From NCBI GenBank assembly GCA_910587055.1, contig CAJUKY010000022.1:1-26727 (forward strand): a stretch of DNA of 26,727 nt. Reading direction: 5' to 3'. Source of the DNA: Candidatus Gastranaerophilales bacterium. GTDB taxonomy: Bacteria > Cyanobacteriota > Vampirovibrionia > Gastranaerophilales > Gastranaerophilaceae. This document shows positions 1 to 7,303 of the stretch, piece by piece. Below the pieces are notes generated by a model. It was not told the origin of the DNA, did not search any database, and saw only the letters and a program-made list of their open reading frames with translations. The position numbers and the translations under genes are program-made. Each line of letters begins with the position of its first letter. Position 1 is the stretch's first letter.

Positions 1-1357
1 TAGTACTTAGAGTTCCCCTGCCTCCGCCAACTCCGCCTATGCCTGCACCGCCACCGCCACCTATTGCGCCGCCGCAGTCTGCATTTATGTGTGCAACGGG
101 TGATCCGTCGCTACCGCTACTTGTACCTGTACCTCCTCCACCTGGTATTCCAGTGAGCCATCCTGTTGACACTTTCTCACGTTTCGCGCCCCCGCCCCCA
201 CTATTTGCTAGTCCGCCACCAGCACCTCCTGCTCCTCCATAAGCATAGCTGAAGCACGCGTTAAAACCACAACAACCCCACACCATACCTCCTGCTCCTC
301 CTCCCCCAAAGACCTCCAGTAGAGTAGCTCCACCACTTTTTAAACCCGTTGAACCGCCTCCGCCACCACCACCACTTATCCAGCCTTGATCATTTGAATG
401 CCAGCTGCCATTGGACCCGGTATCTCCATTGGTTAAACCCACTCCACTACTTCCACCGGCTGCCGTTCCTGACTTAGAGACTTGACCGTTGCTGTATGAA
501 TCATAACCACCAAGAGCTCCAGCTCCCCCCGCACTGCCGATTATCAATGCTACCCGAGATGCAGTTGCGGATGAGTTTACACTTTTGTTTGTTATATATC
601 CGCCACTTCCTCCGGAGTTTGAGCCAACTGGCCCATACCAAGCTCCACTTCCCCCTCCCCCTCCACATGCCGTCACCTTATTTAAAGTTACCTGAGTATC
701 ATCCAAAAACTTACTAAATTTAGCATTAGGAGATATAGTAGTATTATTTGATATAATAGTCCATTTATCTGATATATTAGATATCTTACATTTATTATTA
801 AGTTCAGGAGCTTTATAATTACTTGGAGGAGTAATACCGTTTGCAAATGTATAACTTCCTGCAGTTAATATTTCTCCTTCCGCATTACTTAATGAAGGAA
901 TATTCCCATACGCCAGAGTCTTTTCTCTTCCTCCTGAAGCTCCCCCTCCCCCTCCTCCTACCATAAACACACGGAGTTTTGTAACATCTTTAGGAACAGT
1001 AAAAGTACCGCTTGTTGTAAATGTTTTGTTTCCATACAATGCATCTCCTCCAGAGCCTCCACCGCCCATCATAGTTAATGTTATTTTATTTGTATCATTC
1101 GGAATATTAAATTCCTGAGTTTCTGAACTATCTGTAAATATAGTAACAATACTATCTTTTTCATAATTACTTGCTTCACTCATTACTTTTAATTCATGGT
1201 CTGCCATGCGGCGGGTCATTACAGGAGCCAGTGCTGCAAGCAATAATGATGCTACAAGTAACGCCATAAGCATTTCAACTAATGAAAAAGCTGTTTTAGG
1301 CGGGTTAATATTGATATATTTAGACCAATAATGATATGTTGTTTTATTTTTTGTCAT
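1..1357 (-). CDS. Glycine-rich prepilin-like surface protein, module 1 (partial, C-terminus outside window)
   Basis: An open frame of 452 codons reads leftward from the ATG at 1357 and has no stop before the window edge. A good Shine-Dalgarno (AAGGAG, 7 nt before the ATG) sets the start. A 23-residue basic leader ends in KTA, followed by FSLVEMLMALLVASLLLAAL, a type IV prepilin N-terminus with Glu at +5 (E28), then the motif APVMTRRM. About 40 residues later the protein becomes glycine-rich, with many G-runs separated by short hydrophobic strands such as KLRVFMVGGGGGG. This pattern resembles glycine-rich adhesin domains known from phage tail-tip proteins (family knowledge; homology not tested). 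It is probably exported, cleaved by PilD and displayed on or near a pilus. It is divergent from the XRE gene at 1490. Its paralogues are at 23660 and 26591. Surface adhesion is an inference. Confidence 0.85.
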   Translation of the reverse strand, partial: MTKNKTTYHYWSKYININPPKTAFSLVEMLMALLVASLLLAALAPVMTRRMADHELKVMSEASNYEKDSIVTIFTDSSETQEFNIPNDTNKITLTMMGGGGSGGDALYGNKTFTTSGTFTVPKDVTKLRVFMVGGGGGGASGGREKTLAYGNIPSLSNAEGEILTAGSYTFANGITPPSNYKAPELNNKCKISNISDKWTIISNNTTISPNAKFSKFLDDTQVTLNKVTACGGGGGSGAWYGPVGSNSGGSGGYITNKSVNSSATASRVALIIGSAGGAGALGGYDSYSNGQVSKSGTAAGGSSGVGLTNGDTGSNGSWHSNDQGWISGGGGGGGSTGLKSGGATLLEVFGGGGAGGMVWGCCGFNACFSYAYGGAGGAGGGLANSGGGGAKREKVSTGWLTGIPGGGGTGTSSGSDGSPVAHINADCGGAIGGGGGAGIGGVGGGRGTLST

Positions 1358-1383
1358 AAATTTTCTCCTTCTGCCAACATTCT

Positions 1384-1389
1384 ATTATA
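1384..1389 (-). promoter_or_regulatory. Candidate -10 box of pilin module 1
   Basis: Reads TATAAT on the minus strand, 27 nt upstream of the ATG at 1357, so the predicted leader would contain the Shine-Dalgarno. No convincing -35 lies 16-18 nt upstream. Instead there are two CATGT copies exactly 10 bp apart (1400-1404 and 1410-1414, plus-strand reading), one helical turn, which could be an activator site. Confidence 0.45.
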
Positions 1390-1432
1390 AATTTTAAATC
1401 ATGTAAACCCATGTGTATAAAGAAATTTAGCT

Positions 1433-1450
1433 ATATTTTGTAGAAAATAT
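1433..1450. promoter_or_regulatory. Perfect inverted repeat, candidate operator between pilin 1 and XRE gene
   Basis: ATATTTT-GTAG-AAAATAT: two perfect 7-bp arms around a 4-bp spacer, lying in the 132-bp region between the divergent pilin and XRE starts. The position suits a site bound by the adjacent XRE protein. The sequence is AT-rich, so chance cannot be excluded. Confidence 0.4.
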
Positions 1451-1489
1451 TCGACAGATAAAAGATTACTTGCATTTTAAAATTTTTAT

Positions 1490-1699
1490 ATGGGTATAAG
1501 AGCGCTACAGAACGAAATAGGCAGAAGGTTGAAACATTTGAGGCTTGAAAAAGAACTCTCTCAGGAAGCGGTCGCATTTGAAGTTGAAATATCGAGAGAC
1601 CACCTTTCAAACATTGAAAATGGCAAACACTCTATTAATATTAAAACCCTTTATAAACTTGCTGAATTTTTCGGGGTAGATATGAAGTATTTCTTTTAA
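1490..1699 (+). CDS. XRE/Cro-CI family HTH regulator (69 aa)
   Basis: A single-domain helix-turn-helix protein. Residues 8-65 fit the five-helix Cro/CI fold: IGRRLKHLRLEKELSQEAVA, then the recognition helix region ISRDHLSNIENGKHS, then LYKLAEFFGVDMKYFF. There is no enzymatic or ligand-binding domain, so it probably acts as a simple DNA-binding repressor or activator. No Shine-Dalgarno precedes the ATG. A TAAAAT sequence at 1478-1483 sits at the distance that would place the transcript start at the ATG, suggesting leaderless translation, but no good -35 supports it. It is divergent from pilin module 1, with an inverted repeat between them, so control of that gene and of itself is likely. A role as the antitoxin of a toxin pair is less likely, as no toxin gene is adjacent. 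Confidence 0.85.
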   Translation: MGIRALQNEIGRRLKHLRLEKELSQEAVAFEVEISRDHLSNIENGKHSINIKTLYKLAEFFGVDMKYFF

Positions 1700-1857
1700 G
1701 TATAAAAATATTTTGGGGATGCGGATGCGAACCGGTGCAGTTTTATATAAAATTTGCGGGTACAGACAGTTTATTGTATCGGATATTTGTAATATTTTTT
1801 CTATGCATTTTGTTCCTTTCATATTTTCAAGGTGATTAGTTTTGACTTAATGCAAAT

Positions 1858-1878
1858 TTACCCGTTCGGGTAATTTTT
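1858..1878. terminator. Probable intrinsic terminator
   Basis: TTACCCG-TT-CGGGTAA followed by five T on the plus strand, with A residues on the other side, so it could act in both directions. It is the only GC-rich hairpin in this AT-rich gap and could end the XRE transcript, 160 nt past its stop codon. Confidence 0.55.
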
Positions 1879-1954
1879 AAAGTTGCCAAATCATTATACA
1901 ATTTTATATTATTAATTTCAACATGGTTATAAAATTATTTAGTCATTTTTAATA

Positions 1955-1964
1955 ATTAGCTAAT
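1955..1964. promoter_or_regulatory. Palindrome upstream of AbrB-like gene
   Basis: A perfect 10-bp palindrome (ATTAGCTAAT) centred about 35 bp before the ATG at 1995, in the region where the promoter must lie. A site for autoregulation is possible, but short AT-rich palindromes arise easily by chance. Confidence 0.25.
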
Positions 1965-1994
1965 AAAATAATTTATCGATAATATATAGATATA

Positions 1995-2180
1995 ATGAGA
2001 AAGAAATTAGTTAAATCACAAAATTCAAAAGGCAGCAAATCATACAGTGTAACAATTCCGCCCGCATTATTGGAATTAATCGGCTGTAATTTGGAAAATC
2101 TTGATAACACTACAATTGACATTACTTTTGATACAAAAATTAAAAAAATTATAATTTCTGACCCCAGAGTTTCAGAATAA
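1995..2180 (+). CDS. AbrB/SpoVT-like swapped-hairpin DNA-binding protein (61 aa)
   Basis: Residues 12-30 (KGSKSYSVTIPPALLELIG) match the start of AbrB/MazE-type looped-hinge domains, whose usual pattern is S.SVTIPK.....LG. The rest is a short strand-rich tail (TIDITFDTKIKKIIISD), as expected for this fold. Such proteins are dimeric transition-state regulators or antitoxins. No toxin gene follows; the next gene is fusA 126 bp downstream, which has its own promoter-like sequence. The frame is closed by a stop 13 bases upstream of the ATG, so this start is the only one. No Shine-Dalgarno is visible, and AT-rich -10-like sequences lie directly ahead, as with the XRE genes. The family assignment is moderately sure; the targets are unknown. 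Confidence 0.7.
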   Translation: MRKKLVKSQNSKGSKSYSVTIPPALLELIGCNLENLDNTTIDITFDTKIKKIIISDPRVSE

Positions 2181-2230
2181 TTATATTAAATTATATAAAT
2201 TTTGTTCTATTAAGAAGTATAAATGTTTTC

Positions 2231-2258
2231 TTGTCAACGAGTATTTTTATGTGAGAAT
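2231..2258 (+). promoter_or_regulatory. Candidate fusA promoter
   Basis: TTGTCA (2231-2236), a 16-bp spacer and GAGAAT (2253-2258), the latter preceded by TG one base upstream (extended -10). It lies about 50 bp before the fusA start. The match is moderate. Confidence 0.4.
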
Positions 2259-2306
2259 AGAAATAAGATAAGTATTATTTTTATTTAAGAAAAGGAAAAA
2301 TAAGCC

Positions 2307-4394
2307 ATGGCAAGAAAAACACCTTTGGAAAAAATAAGAAACATCGGTATTGCGGCTCACATTGATGCCGGTAAAACCACTACAACAGAGCGTATCTTAT
2401 TTTATACAGGTAAAACACATAAAATCGGCGAAGTGCACGACGGTGCTGCCGTAACCGACTTTATGGATCAGGAAAGAGAAAGAGGTATCACAATCCAATC
2501 AGCTGCAGTTACCGCTGAATGGAAAGGACACCAGATTAACGTAATCGACACCCCCGGGCACGTTGACTTTACAATTGAAGTTGAACGTTCACTCCGTGTA
2601 TTAGATGGCGTTGTTGCTGTATTCTGTGCGGTAGGCGGTGTTCAATCACAATCTGAAACCGTTTGGAGACAGGCTAACAGATATGAAGTTCCAAGAATGG
2701 TATTTGTTAACAAAATGGACAGAACCGGTGCAGATTTCTATCGTGTAGTTGACCAGATTAAAAACAGACTTGGCGCTCCTGCATTTCCTATCAGACTTCC
2801 TATCGGCGCTGAAGATAAATTCAGAGGCTTAATTGATTTGTTCACAATGAAAGCTGAAATTTATACAAACGACCTCGGTACGGATATTAAAGAAGAAGAC
2901 ATCCCTGCCGATATGCTTGAAGAAGCTAAAAAATACAGAGATGAGCTTGTTGAAGCAATTGCTGCAGAAGATGATACATTGATGGAAAAATTCTTTGAAG
3001 ATCCTGAATCTATCACGGTTGAAGAATTAAAAGCAGGCCTCAGAAAAGCAGTTTGCAACAACAAAATTGTTCCCGTTACCTGCGGTACGGCATTTAAAAA
3101 CAAAGGTGTTCAATTATTGCTGGATTCAATCGTTGAATTAATGCCTTCTCCGTTGGATGTTAAAGCTATTGAAGGCGAACTTGAAGACGGAAGCAGGACT
3201 GAACGTCACTCTTCAGATGATGAACCGTTTGCGGCTTTAGCATTTAAAGTTATGACAGATCCGTTTGTAGGACGTTTAACATTTATGAGAGTTTATTCAG
3301 GTAAGTTAACCTCAGGTTCTTACGTATTAAACTCTACAAGCGGCAAAAAAGAAAGAATTTCAAGACTTGTTCAAATGTATGCTGATCAAAGAAACGAAAT
3401 TCAAGAAGTTTGCGCAGGAGACATTTGCGCTGCTGTCGGTTTAAAAGATACAACAACAGGGGATACTTTATGTGATGAAAAATCTCCTATCGTATTAGAA
3501 AGAATGAGCTTCCCGACCCCTGTAATTTCAGTAGCTATTGAACCTAAAACAAAAGCTGACCAGGATAAAATGGGCATTGCTCTTCAAAAACTTGCTGAAG
3601 AAGATCCGTCATTCCAGGTTAAAACCGATACTGAAACAGGACAAACAATTATTTCAGGTATGGGCGAACTTCACCTTGATATTATTGTAGATCGTATGCT
3701 TCGTGAATTTAAAGTGGAAGCAAACGTTGGTAAACCGCAGGTTGCATACCGTGAAACAATCAGAGGAAATGCCGATCAAGATTCTAAATTCATCCGTCAG
3801 TCAGGCGGTAAAGGTCAATACGGCCATGTTAAAGTTAGAATTTCACCGGCTGAAGAAAATGCTGGATTTGTATTTGAAAACAAAATCGTGGGCGGTGCAA
3901 TCCCCAGAGAATATATTGAACCTGCAAGAAAAGGTATGGAAGAAGCGCTTGAAGGCGGTATTATGGCGGGCTTCCCGATGATTGACGTTAAAGTTGAACT
4001 TTATGACGGAAGCTATCACGAAGTTGACTCTTCTGAAATGGCATTCAAAATCGCCGGTTCTATGGCAATTAAAGACGGCTGTAAAAAAGCAAGACCTTGC
4101 ATCTTAGAACCTATGATGAAGGTTGAAATTGAAATTCCTGATGAATTTACAGGTACAATCATCGGTGATATTTCAAGAAGAAGAGGCCGTATCGAAGGTC
4201 AGGAACCTCAGGGTAATACCGGAAACGTTATTGTAAGAGCGATTGTTCCTCTTGCTAATATGTTCGGTTATGCAACTGATTTGAGATCAAATACTCAAGG
4301 ACGCGGTACATTCTCTATGGAATTTGCTAAATATGAACAGGTTCCTGCGAATGTTGAATCTGAAATCGTTGCAAAATCAGGTGCTAACGCTTAG
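2307..4394 (+). CDS. fusA: Elongation factor G
   Basis: Ribosomal translocase GTPase, 695 aa, normal full length for EF-G. The G-domain motifs are all present: AHIDAGKT (17-24), RERGITI (57-63), DTPGH (81-85) and NKMD (135-138). Domains II-V follow, including a GQYGHVKVRI segment of domain IV and a C-terminal EPMMKVEIEIPDEFTGTIIG region of domain V. The start is set by AAAAGGA 10-15 nt upstream. It lies alone, not within the usual rpsL-rpsG-fusA-tuf cluster, and ends in a strong terminator. The product acts in the cytoplasm on the ribosome. Codon choice is more C/G-ending than in neighbouring genes, in line with high expression. Confidence 0.98.
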   Translation: MARKTPLEKIRNIGIAAHIDAGKTTTTERILFYTGKTHKIGEVHDGAAVTDFMDQERERGITIQSAAVTAEWKGHQINVIDTPGHVDFTIEVERSLRVLDGVVAVFCAVGGVQSQSETVWRQANRYEVPRMVFVNKMDRTGADFYRVVDQIKNRLGAPAFPIRLPIGAEDKFRGLIDLFTMKAEIYTNDLGTDIKEEDIPADMLEEAKKYRDELVEAIAAEDDTLMEKFFEDPESITVEELKAGLRKAVCNNKIVPVTCGTAFKNKGVQLLLDSIVELMPSPLDVKAIEGELEDGSRTERHSSDDEPFAALAFKVMTDPFVGRLTFMRVYSGKLTSGSYVLNSTSGKKERISRLVQMYADQRNEIQEVCAGDICAAVGLKDTTTGDTLCDEKSPIVLERMSFPTPVISVAIEPKTKADQDKMGIALQKLAEEDPSFQVKTDTETGQTIISGMGELHLDIIVDRMLREFKVEANVGKPQVAYRETIRGNADQDSKFIRQSGGKGQYGHVKVRISPAEENAGFVFENKIVGGAIPREYIEPARKGMEEALEGGIMAGFPMIDVKVELYDGSYHEVDSSEMAFKIAGSMAIKDGCKKARPCILEPMMKVEIEIPDEFTGTIIGDISRRRGRIEGQEPQGNTGNVIVRAIVPLANMFGYATDLRSNTQGRGTFSMEFAKYEQVPANVESEIVAKSGANA

Positions 4395-4446
4395 TTTATA
4401 AGCTTTTGACCGGTTTTTTCCGGAGTAAATGCTTAAAATAAACATT

Positions 4447-4484
4447 AAAACAGACTTTCCTTAATTTTGGGAAAGTCTGTTTTC
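4447..4484 (+). terminator. Intrinsic terminator of fusA
   Basis: CAGACTTTCC (4451-4460) pairs perfectly with GGAAAGTCTG (4470-4479) around a 9-nt loop, flanked by AAAA upstream and TTTT downstream. It lies 50 nt after the fusA stop. The flanking A tract could also let it end minus-strand transcription coming from the gene at 4531-4929. Confidence 0.88.
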
Positions 4485-4530
4485 AATTAAACTTATAACC
4501 TTAATTTTAAAAAATAGTTGGGAACTATAT

Positions 4531-4929
4531 TTATACAACTTCGGGGACAAATTCTTCATTTGTTGTGAATATTCGTCCTACAAAGCTAAAGAAATCCGTA
4601 AATGACTCTTTTAAAGAACTAAAATCCGTTGCAGATTCTTTAAAGTCTTCAAAACCCATTTTGATATCGCTTACACTATCTTTAATTGCATCTGTTGCAA
4701 TCTTTTTTAAGGGCTGTTTGTTAATGTGGTCAAATGCAAGTTCAACAGGGTCTTTTGCCTGTTTAAAGATGACTCTTATATTTTTATCATCAATTGCATT
4801 TAATGTACCCATTAAATCAGTACAATCAAAATGTTTTTCTTCCCGCTCATTTTTGCCTCTTTTTCGAAGAGGGGTATAGCGTCCGTTACCCGTTTTATTG
4901 TTTTCGGTACTTGATGCTGCATTTAACAT
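4531..4929 (-). CDS. Hypothetical protein (132 aa)
   Basis: I do not recognise this family. The N-terminal third is polar and basic (TPLRKRGKNEREE). The middle contains FDCTDLMGTLNAI and AFDHINKQPLKKIATDAIKD, and the C-terminal half is predicted amphipathic helix rich in Phe, Asp and Ser (SATDFSSLKESFTDFFSFVG). There is no signal peptide or membrane segment, so it is probably cytoplasmic. It has its own promoter-like sequence (4965-4992), and a GAGG lies about 12 nt before the ATG. It follows pilD on the same strand after a 102-bp gap, so a pilus link is possible but unproven. An open frame on the opposite strand (4565-4879) lacks supporting features. Confidence 0.65.
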   Translation of the reverse strand: MLNAASSTENNKTGNGRYTPLRKRGKNEREEKHFDCTDLMGTLNAIDDKNIRVIFKQAKDPVELAFDHINKQPLKKIATDAIKDSVSDIKMGFEDFKESATDFSSLKESFTDFFSFVGRIFTTNEEFVPEVV

Positions 4930-4964
4930 GCTTTGGTCGTCCTCTTATATACTCGTATCTCCTA

Positions 4965-4992
4965 ATTATATAAAGTATATATACGATGCAAA
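4965..4992 (-). promoter_or_regulatory. Promoter of the 132-aa hypothetical gene
   Basis: On the minus strand: TTTGCA (4992-4987), a 16-bp spacer, TATAAT (4970-4965). The predicted start leaves a leader of about 30 nt containing AGAGGA. It suggests this gene is transcribed separately from sigma-pilD. Confidence 0.55.
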
Positions 4993-5031
4993 ATTGCAAG
5001 ATGTGAGGAATTTGTAATAAAACTTAATATA

Positions 5032-6009
5032 TTATATTCCAAGCCAGATTTTTGCGGAATTTATAATGTGACTTTGGGCAAATATCATAATAAGCGCTGA
5101 AACAACAAGGGCGGGGCCAAAGGGAAGATATAAAAAATCATTTGTTTCTTTTTTATTTTTTATATCTTTTAATATTACGCACAATGCCCACAAAAGAATA
5201 GCGCAAACGATAATAAGAAGGCTTATAATAAGGGCAAAATTATCATAGAGATTGAATTTTTTGAACAGGTAAGCAAGTGCTACACACAAAAGAAGAGCGC
5301 TGTATGCAAAAGCTTCTTTGTAATTTTTATTTTTTATTGATTTATTTAAAAGAATGGGGATTGTCATAAAAGCTTGAATAATAACGCTCATAAATATTAT
5401 TACAAGAAGCGGTTTTATGCCGAAAAATGCCCCGATGCCCATTGCAATAAGCGTATCGCCTTCGCCGAATGCGCGGGTTTTTGCAAAAATATATCCTATG
5501 CGGGCAAGGGCTTCAAAAATAATATATCCCGCTGCAAGGCCTATGAGGCTTTGGATGAAATTAATTCCGGCATCGGGTGTGAGGCTGTAAATCAGCCCTA
5601 AAGCCATTATTATATATGTGTGGATATTTAAAACTACGCTTTCTTTTAAATCCGTTATTGCAATTACTATAAAAAGCGAAATCAGGGGCAGTAAAAACAG
5701 AGTTTTTAAAGTGTATCCGAATGTTAAAAAGCAGGCAAGATAAAGAATAGCATTTAATGCTTCAACGATTGGATATTGAAGGGAGATATGTTCTTTGCAA
5801 AACTCGCATCTGCCTTTTAAAAAGCAGTATGAAATAACCGGTATATTTGTGTACCAGTTTAATTTATTGCTGCATTTGGGGCATTTTGAAGGCGGAAAAA
5901 CTATGCTTTCACCTGAAAGCCCGCGAAGCGCCACAACATTTAAGAAGCTTCCTATACAGGCGCCCGTTATAAATACAAAAATGGCAATAACCGTGTTTAC
6001 ATCAATCAT
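5032..6009 (-). CDS. pilD: Prepilin peptidase / N-methyltransferase (type IV leader peptidase)
   Basis: Bifunctional inner-membrane aspartic protease that cleaves type IV prepilins and pseudopilins and methylates the new N-terminus. The 325 aa fit the family. Visible parts: an N-terminal helix with the GACIGSFLNVVALRG signature (16-30), a cytoplasmic zinc-binding loop CPKC (43-46) and CEFC (68-71), catalytic Asp120 in ITDLKE, and the second catalytic Asp185 in FGEGDTLIAMGIGAFFG. About eight hydrophobic helices and the terminal LPFGPALVVSALI segment are typical. Its ATG lies 8 nt inside the end of the upstream sigma-factor gene, so the two are probably translationally coupled. The likely substrates include the three prepilin-like proteins of this window. 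Confidence 0.95.
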   Translation of the reverse strand: MIDVNTVIAIFVFITGACIGSFLNVVALRGLSGESIVFPPSKCPKCSNKLNWYTNIPVISYCFLKGRCEFCKEHISLQYPIVEALNAILYLACFLTFGYTLKTLFLLPLISLFIVIAITDLKESVVLNIHTYIIMALGLIYSLTPDAGINFIQSLIGLAAGYIIFEALARIGYIFAKTRAFGEGDTLIAMGIGAFFGIKPLLVIIFMSVIIQAFMTIPILLNKSIKNKNYKEAFAYSALLLCVALAYLFKKFNLYDNFALIISLLIIVCAILLWALCVILKDIKNKKETNDFLYLPFGPALVVSALIMIFAQSHIINSAKIWLGI

Positions 6010-6805
6010 AGCGGGTTACACCTTTTTTTGTAATAACTTCAAAAAGCGTGTTTAAAGTTTTTTTCAATTTCCTTGAAACCTGCATTTGGGATATATTAAG
6101 CTTTTCTGAGATTTCTCTTTGATTTAAACCTTCAAAAAAGTTCATTTTTATAATTTTTTGATCATCAAAAGGCAGTTCTTTAATTGCATCTTCAAGAATC
6201 ATTTTGTTTTCAAATGCACTTACAAGGCTTTTATCTTTTTCATCAGCAATTTTATCCATTAAAGGAGTCTGTCCGTTTTCTTCGGAACCTATAATCTGAT
6301 CGATTGAGACGGTTGTCGTACGGCGTTCAAGTTCTATTACTTCTTCAATTTTTTTAGCGGGCATTGAAAGGGCCTGTGCTATCTGTTCATCTGTAGGCTG
6401 GGTGCCGTATTTTTCCGTTAATTCTATTGTTAATTTATGTACACGGTATGATAATTCTTTAATTTCTCTCGGGGCTCTTATTATGGTTGATTTATCCCTT
6501 AAGTAGTGTCTTATCTCGCCTGTAATAAGGTAGGTTGCGTATGTTTTAAAATTGGAGCTTATTGAAGGATTGAAAAGCTTAATAGCTTTAATTAAACCCA
6601 TAGAGCCAACCTGAGTTATATCTTCGACAGGGTCGGTTGAACGCCTTGCAAAGCCTCTTGCCACTTTTTTTACAAGCGGCATATAAGATAACACGATTAA
6701 ATCTTTGAGTTTTTTCTTTACAGCTTCATCCTCTGTCTTTTTATATTCTATAAGCCAGGAATTTGCCTCTTCTATGGTATCAGTGTTGAAATTATCTTCC
6801 TGCAT
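6002..6805 (-). CDS. Alternative RNA polymerase sigma factor, sigma-70 family (SigB/SigF/FliA-like, group 3)
   Basis: Directs RNA polymerase to a specific promoter class. Region 2 (about residues 38-118 from this start) has YMPLVKKVARGF, DITQVGSMGLIKAIKLF and FKTYATYLITGEIRHYLRDK. Region 3 follows with the LTEKYGTQPTDEQIAQAL segment. Region 4 occupies the last 60 residues (ELPFDDQKIIKMNFFEGLNQ then REISEKLNISQMQVSRKLKK). There is no region 1.1, as in group 3 factors; cyanobacterial SigF of this type controls pilus genes (family knowledge). The frame extends upstream to a TTG at 6871, but that codon lies inside a -10-like TATGAT (6876-6871) and has no Shine-Dalgarno, so I prefer the ATG at 6805 (267 aa). 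It overlaps pilD by 8 nt. No anti-sigma factor gene is adjacent. Confidence 0.9.
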   Translation of the reverse strand: MQEDNFNTDTIEEANSWLIEYKKTEDEAVKKKLKDLIVLSYMPLVKKVARGFARRSTDPVEDITQVGSMGLIKAIKLFNPSISSNFKTYATYLITGEIRHYLRDKSTIIRAPREIKELSYRVHKLTIELTEKYGTQPTDEQIAQALSMPAKKIEEVIELERRTTTVSIDQIIGSEENGQTPLMDKIADEKDKSLVSAFENKMILEDAIKELPFDDQKIIKMNFFEGLNQREISEKLNISQMQVSRKLKKTLNTLFEVITKKGVTRYD

Positions 6806-6966
6806 TGCTGAAATACGGTTTCCTATCTCTCTATGATTAAGATTATAACATTTTTTCAAGGGTTTATACAATCATATTAAAAGACGGGTTTTTGAAATTC
6901 GGATTTTAAATTAACTTTACAAAAGTTTGTAATTATTAAGATTGTTATACTTTGAAATAAGATTAT

Positions 6967-6990
6967 AAAAAAACGGGCGAAAAACGCCCG
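6967..6990 (-). terminator. Intrinsic terminator for leftward transcription
   Basis: CGGGCG-AAAAA-CGCCCG on the plus strand, preceded by seven A. Read on the minus strand this is a perfect 6-bp GC stem followed by a run of T. The only minus-strand gene upstream is metG, which ends 337 bp away on the far side of the plus-strand XRE gene, so it probably ends metG read-through or a small unannotated RNA. Confidence 0.75.
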
Positions 6991-7087
6991 CGCTGAATTA
7001 TATTTAGTTTGAAATCTGTTTTTATTTATTTAAAATAGTGCTTATTTAGCAGTGTTGCTTATTAAGTATAATATATAATCTTATTTT

Positions 7088-7303
7088 ATGCAACAAGACA
7101 AAACTGTATATTTAAACATTGGAAAGAATATACGGAAATACAGGTTGCAGAAAGGATTAACCCAGGAAAAACTGTCAGAGTTAATTTGTGCTAATGATAA
7201 GTTTGTGGGACACATAGAGAGAGCAGAAAGAGTGCCCAGCCTAAAAAGAATAATAAAAATTGCACAAATTCTTGAAGTTGACCTGAGAAATTTCTTCGGT
7301 TAA
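7088..7303 (+). CDS. XRE/Cro-CI family HTH regulator (71 aa)
   Basis: A single-domain helix-turn-helix protein: IGKNIRKYRLQKGLTQEKLS, then the recognition region ANDKFVGHIERAERVPS, then LKRIIKIAQILEVDLRNFFG. It resembles the XRE protein at 1490 in length and architecture but differs clearly in the recognition helix. TATAAT at 7074-7079 ends eight bases before the ATG and no Shine-Dalgarno is present, so the mRNA may be leaderless; a second TATAAT lies at 7067-7072. Its neighbours, sigma-pilD on one side and metG on the other, are on the opposite strand. The target genes are unknown; divergence from the sigma gene makes that operon a candidate. Confidence 0.85.
   Translation: MQQDKTVYLNIGKNIRKYRLQKGLTQEKLSELICANDKFVGHIERAERVPSLKRIIKIAQILEVDLRNFFG

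Larger units (their letters stand above)
1700..1994. other. Non-coding stretch between XRE and AbrB-like genes
   Basis: About 295 bp without a convincing gene. It holds a GC-rich hairpin with a T tract (1858-1878) and a 10-bp palindrome (1955-1964). A minus-strand frame covering 1607-1822 overlaps the XRE gene and has no recognisable features. I see no tRNA or known RNA fold. Confidence 0.5.

Noticed and set aside
39..717. Proline/serine-rich open frames on the plus strand (39-242 and 496-717)
   Set aside because: They are the antisense of the glycine-rich pilin module 1; Gly codons read backwards give Pro, Ala and Ser. They have no ribosome binding site or recognisable domain.
1490..1699. 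XRE protein as antitoxin or phage repressor
   Set aside because: No toxin, integrase or phage gene is adjacent; the divergent partner is a pilin-like gene.
1607..1822. Minus-strand open frame of 71 codons, and within it a 21-codon frame with an AAAGGA before its ATG
   Set aside because: The longer frame overlaps the XRE gene and has no domain; the short one is too small to support without conservation data.
1700..1860. A tRNA or small RNA in the gap after the XRE gene
   Set aside because: No cloverleaf, anticodon loop or CCA end could be drawn; only one short hairpin with a T tract is present.
4565..4879. Plus-strand open frame of 104 codons opposite the hypothetical gene
   Set aside because: No Shine-Dalgarno or promoter on that strand, while the minus-strand gene has both a promoter and a plausible ribosome binding site.
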